From: Nitrosomonas sp. UBA6494
Lineage (GTDB): Bacteria; Pseudomonadota; Gammaproteobacteria; Burkholderiales; Nitrosomonadaceae
NCBI GenBank assembly: GCA_002435335.1
Contig: DJMI01000059.1
Location: 1 to 23,552, forward strand
Direction of reading: 5' to 3'
Length of the DNA: 23,552 nucleotides
This document shows positions 22,902 through 23,552 of this stretch, one piece after another. Every line of letters begins with the position of its first letter. Position 1 is the stretch's first letter. The notes below the pieces were generated by a model that searched no databases, was not told the origin of the DNA, and saw only the letters and a program-made list of their open reading frames with translations. Made by a program: the position numbers and the translations under genes.

Positions 22902-22907
22902 TATAAT
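22902..22907 (+). promoter_or_regulatory. probable -10 box of the malate dehydrogenase promoter
   Basis: A consensus TATAAT lies 67 bases before the mdh ATG. The -35 at 17-base spacing (TTCCGT, 22879-22884) is poor. Between it and the ATG, CCGCCAAT (22928-22935) and ATTGGTGG (22947-22954) can pair into a hairpin just before the ribosome site GAGG. Confidence 0.45.
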
Positions 22908-22974
22908 TCCGTGATTTTTCCCATATACCGCCAATTTTCCAGCCTTATTGGTGGCTTTTCGAGGATTGGAAAAA

Positions 22975-23552
22975 ATGAAACCGCCTATTCGTATCGCAGT
23001 CACCGGTGCAACCGGACAAATCAGTTATAGCTTGTTATACCGCATTGCGGCTGGTGACATGCTTGGCAAGGATCAACCGGTTATATTGCAACTCCATGAC
23101 ATAGCCGATGCGCAGCCTTTTTTTGATGGTATCGTCATGGAACTCTATGACTGTGCTTTTCCGCTGCTTGCCGGAATTGTTACGACCGACAATCCTGAAG
23201 CTGCATTTGATAATGCCGATATTGCTTTGCTTGTTGGTGCCAGACCGCGTAGCGAAAATATGGAGCGTAAGGATTTGTTAGCCGCAAACGGCCCTATTTT
23301 TATCGAGCAAGGGAGAGCATTGAATGCGGTAGCAAAAAGGGATGTCAAAGTACTCGTGGTCGGCAATCCTGCCAACACAAATGCATTCATCACGATGAAA
23401 AATGCCCCTGATATCGATCCTGCCAATTTTTCAGCTATGTTGCGCTTGGATCATAACCGGGCATTATCGCAAGTGGCGTTAAAATTGTGCGTATCTGTTG
23501 CCGATGTAAAAAAAATGATCGTATGGGGAAACCATTCCAATACCCAGTTCCC
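22975..23552 (+). CDS. mdh: malate dehydrogenase (3' end outside window)
   Basis: The first 192 residues of a cytoplasmic-type NAD-malate dehydrogenase (TCA cycle, malate to oxaloacetate). The Rossmann motif is TGATGQIS near residue 10, followed by LGKDQPVILQLHDI, GARPRSENMERKDLL with the two substrate Arg, and VVGNPANTN. Further on come LRLDHNRALSQ with the relay Asp and WGNHSNTQF with the catalytic His, all as in proteobacterial Mdh. The usual third Gly of GxxGxxG is Ser here and the MELDDCAFPLL block reads MELYDCAFPLL, so it is a slightly divergent version. ATG 22975 is supported by GAGG and GGA elements (GAGGATTGGA, 22961-22970). The gene runs off the window in frame. Confidence 0.93.
   Translation, partial: MKPPIRIAVTGATGQISYSLLYRIAAGDMLGKDQPVILQLHDIADAQPFFDGIVMELYDCAFPLLAGIVTTDNPEAAFDNADIALLVGARPRSENMERKDLLAANGPIFIEQGRALNAVAKRDVKVLVVGNPANTNAFITMKNAPDIDPANFSAMLRLDHNRALSQVALKLCVSVADVKKMIVWGNHSNTQF

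Noticed and set aside
22827..23030. Small plus-strand open frame (67 codons) between hemN and mdh.
   Set aside because: It overlaps the mdh start in another frame, has no ribosome site and no family features.

Overview
The window looks like chromosomal DNA of a Gram-negative betaproteobacterium, most likely in or near the Nitrosomonadaceae (ammonia oxidisers). This placement is an inference. It rests on moderate-to-low GC, a PEP-CTERM/exosortase substrate, an FNR regulator with a HemN-like partner, betaproteobacterial-type AspRS and malate dehydrogenase, and aerobic-type [NiFe]-hydrogenase maturation (HypX). I see no rRNA, tRNA, phage, insertion sequence or CRISPR array.

Layout from left to right: (1) the 3' end of a PEP-CTERM protein gene with its terminator, then a small lipoprotein gene. 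(2) A compact minus-strand operon hypC-hypD-hypE-hypX (5194 down to 1026) for building the Fe(CN)2CO part of a [NiFe] hydrogenase; no hydrogenase structural genes and no hypA, hypB or hypF lie in the window. (3) A plus-strand envelope block: a secreted L,D-transpeptidase, an OprI/Lpp-like alanine-zipper lipoprotein ending in lysine, and a ydbH-ynbE-ydbL operon for an intermembrane lipid-homeostasis bridge. (4) A minus-strand pair, a histidine phosphatase and a CHASE2-class III nucleotide cyclase. (5) A damaged region: a Tsx-like outer-membrane protein gene (minus) with two in-frame TAA codons, facing away from a hybrid histidine kinase gene (plus) split by a frameshift at a run of eight T. (6) Minus-strand fmdB-aspS. 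(7) Two secreted low-complexity Gly/Asp/His-rich proteins. (8) Divergent fnr and hemN-like genes sharing a perfect FNR box placed exactly as in a class II FNR promoter for hemN. (9) The 5' part of a malate dehydrogenase gene, cut by the window end.

Together the genes describe an aerobic but microoxia-tolerant cell: HypX would supply CO for hydrogenase assembly in air, FNR would switch on the HemN-like radical SAM protein when oxygen falls, and several genes maintain the outer envelope. I found no clear undescribed multi-gene system. The observations most worth checking are the twice-interrupted outer-membrane protein gene next to a frameshifted kinase, the atypical purine-specificity residues of the cyclase, the atypical SAM-site residues of the HemN-like protein, the lysine-ended lipoprotein beside an L,D-transpeptidase, and the Gly/Asp/His-rich secreted pair.
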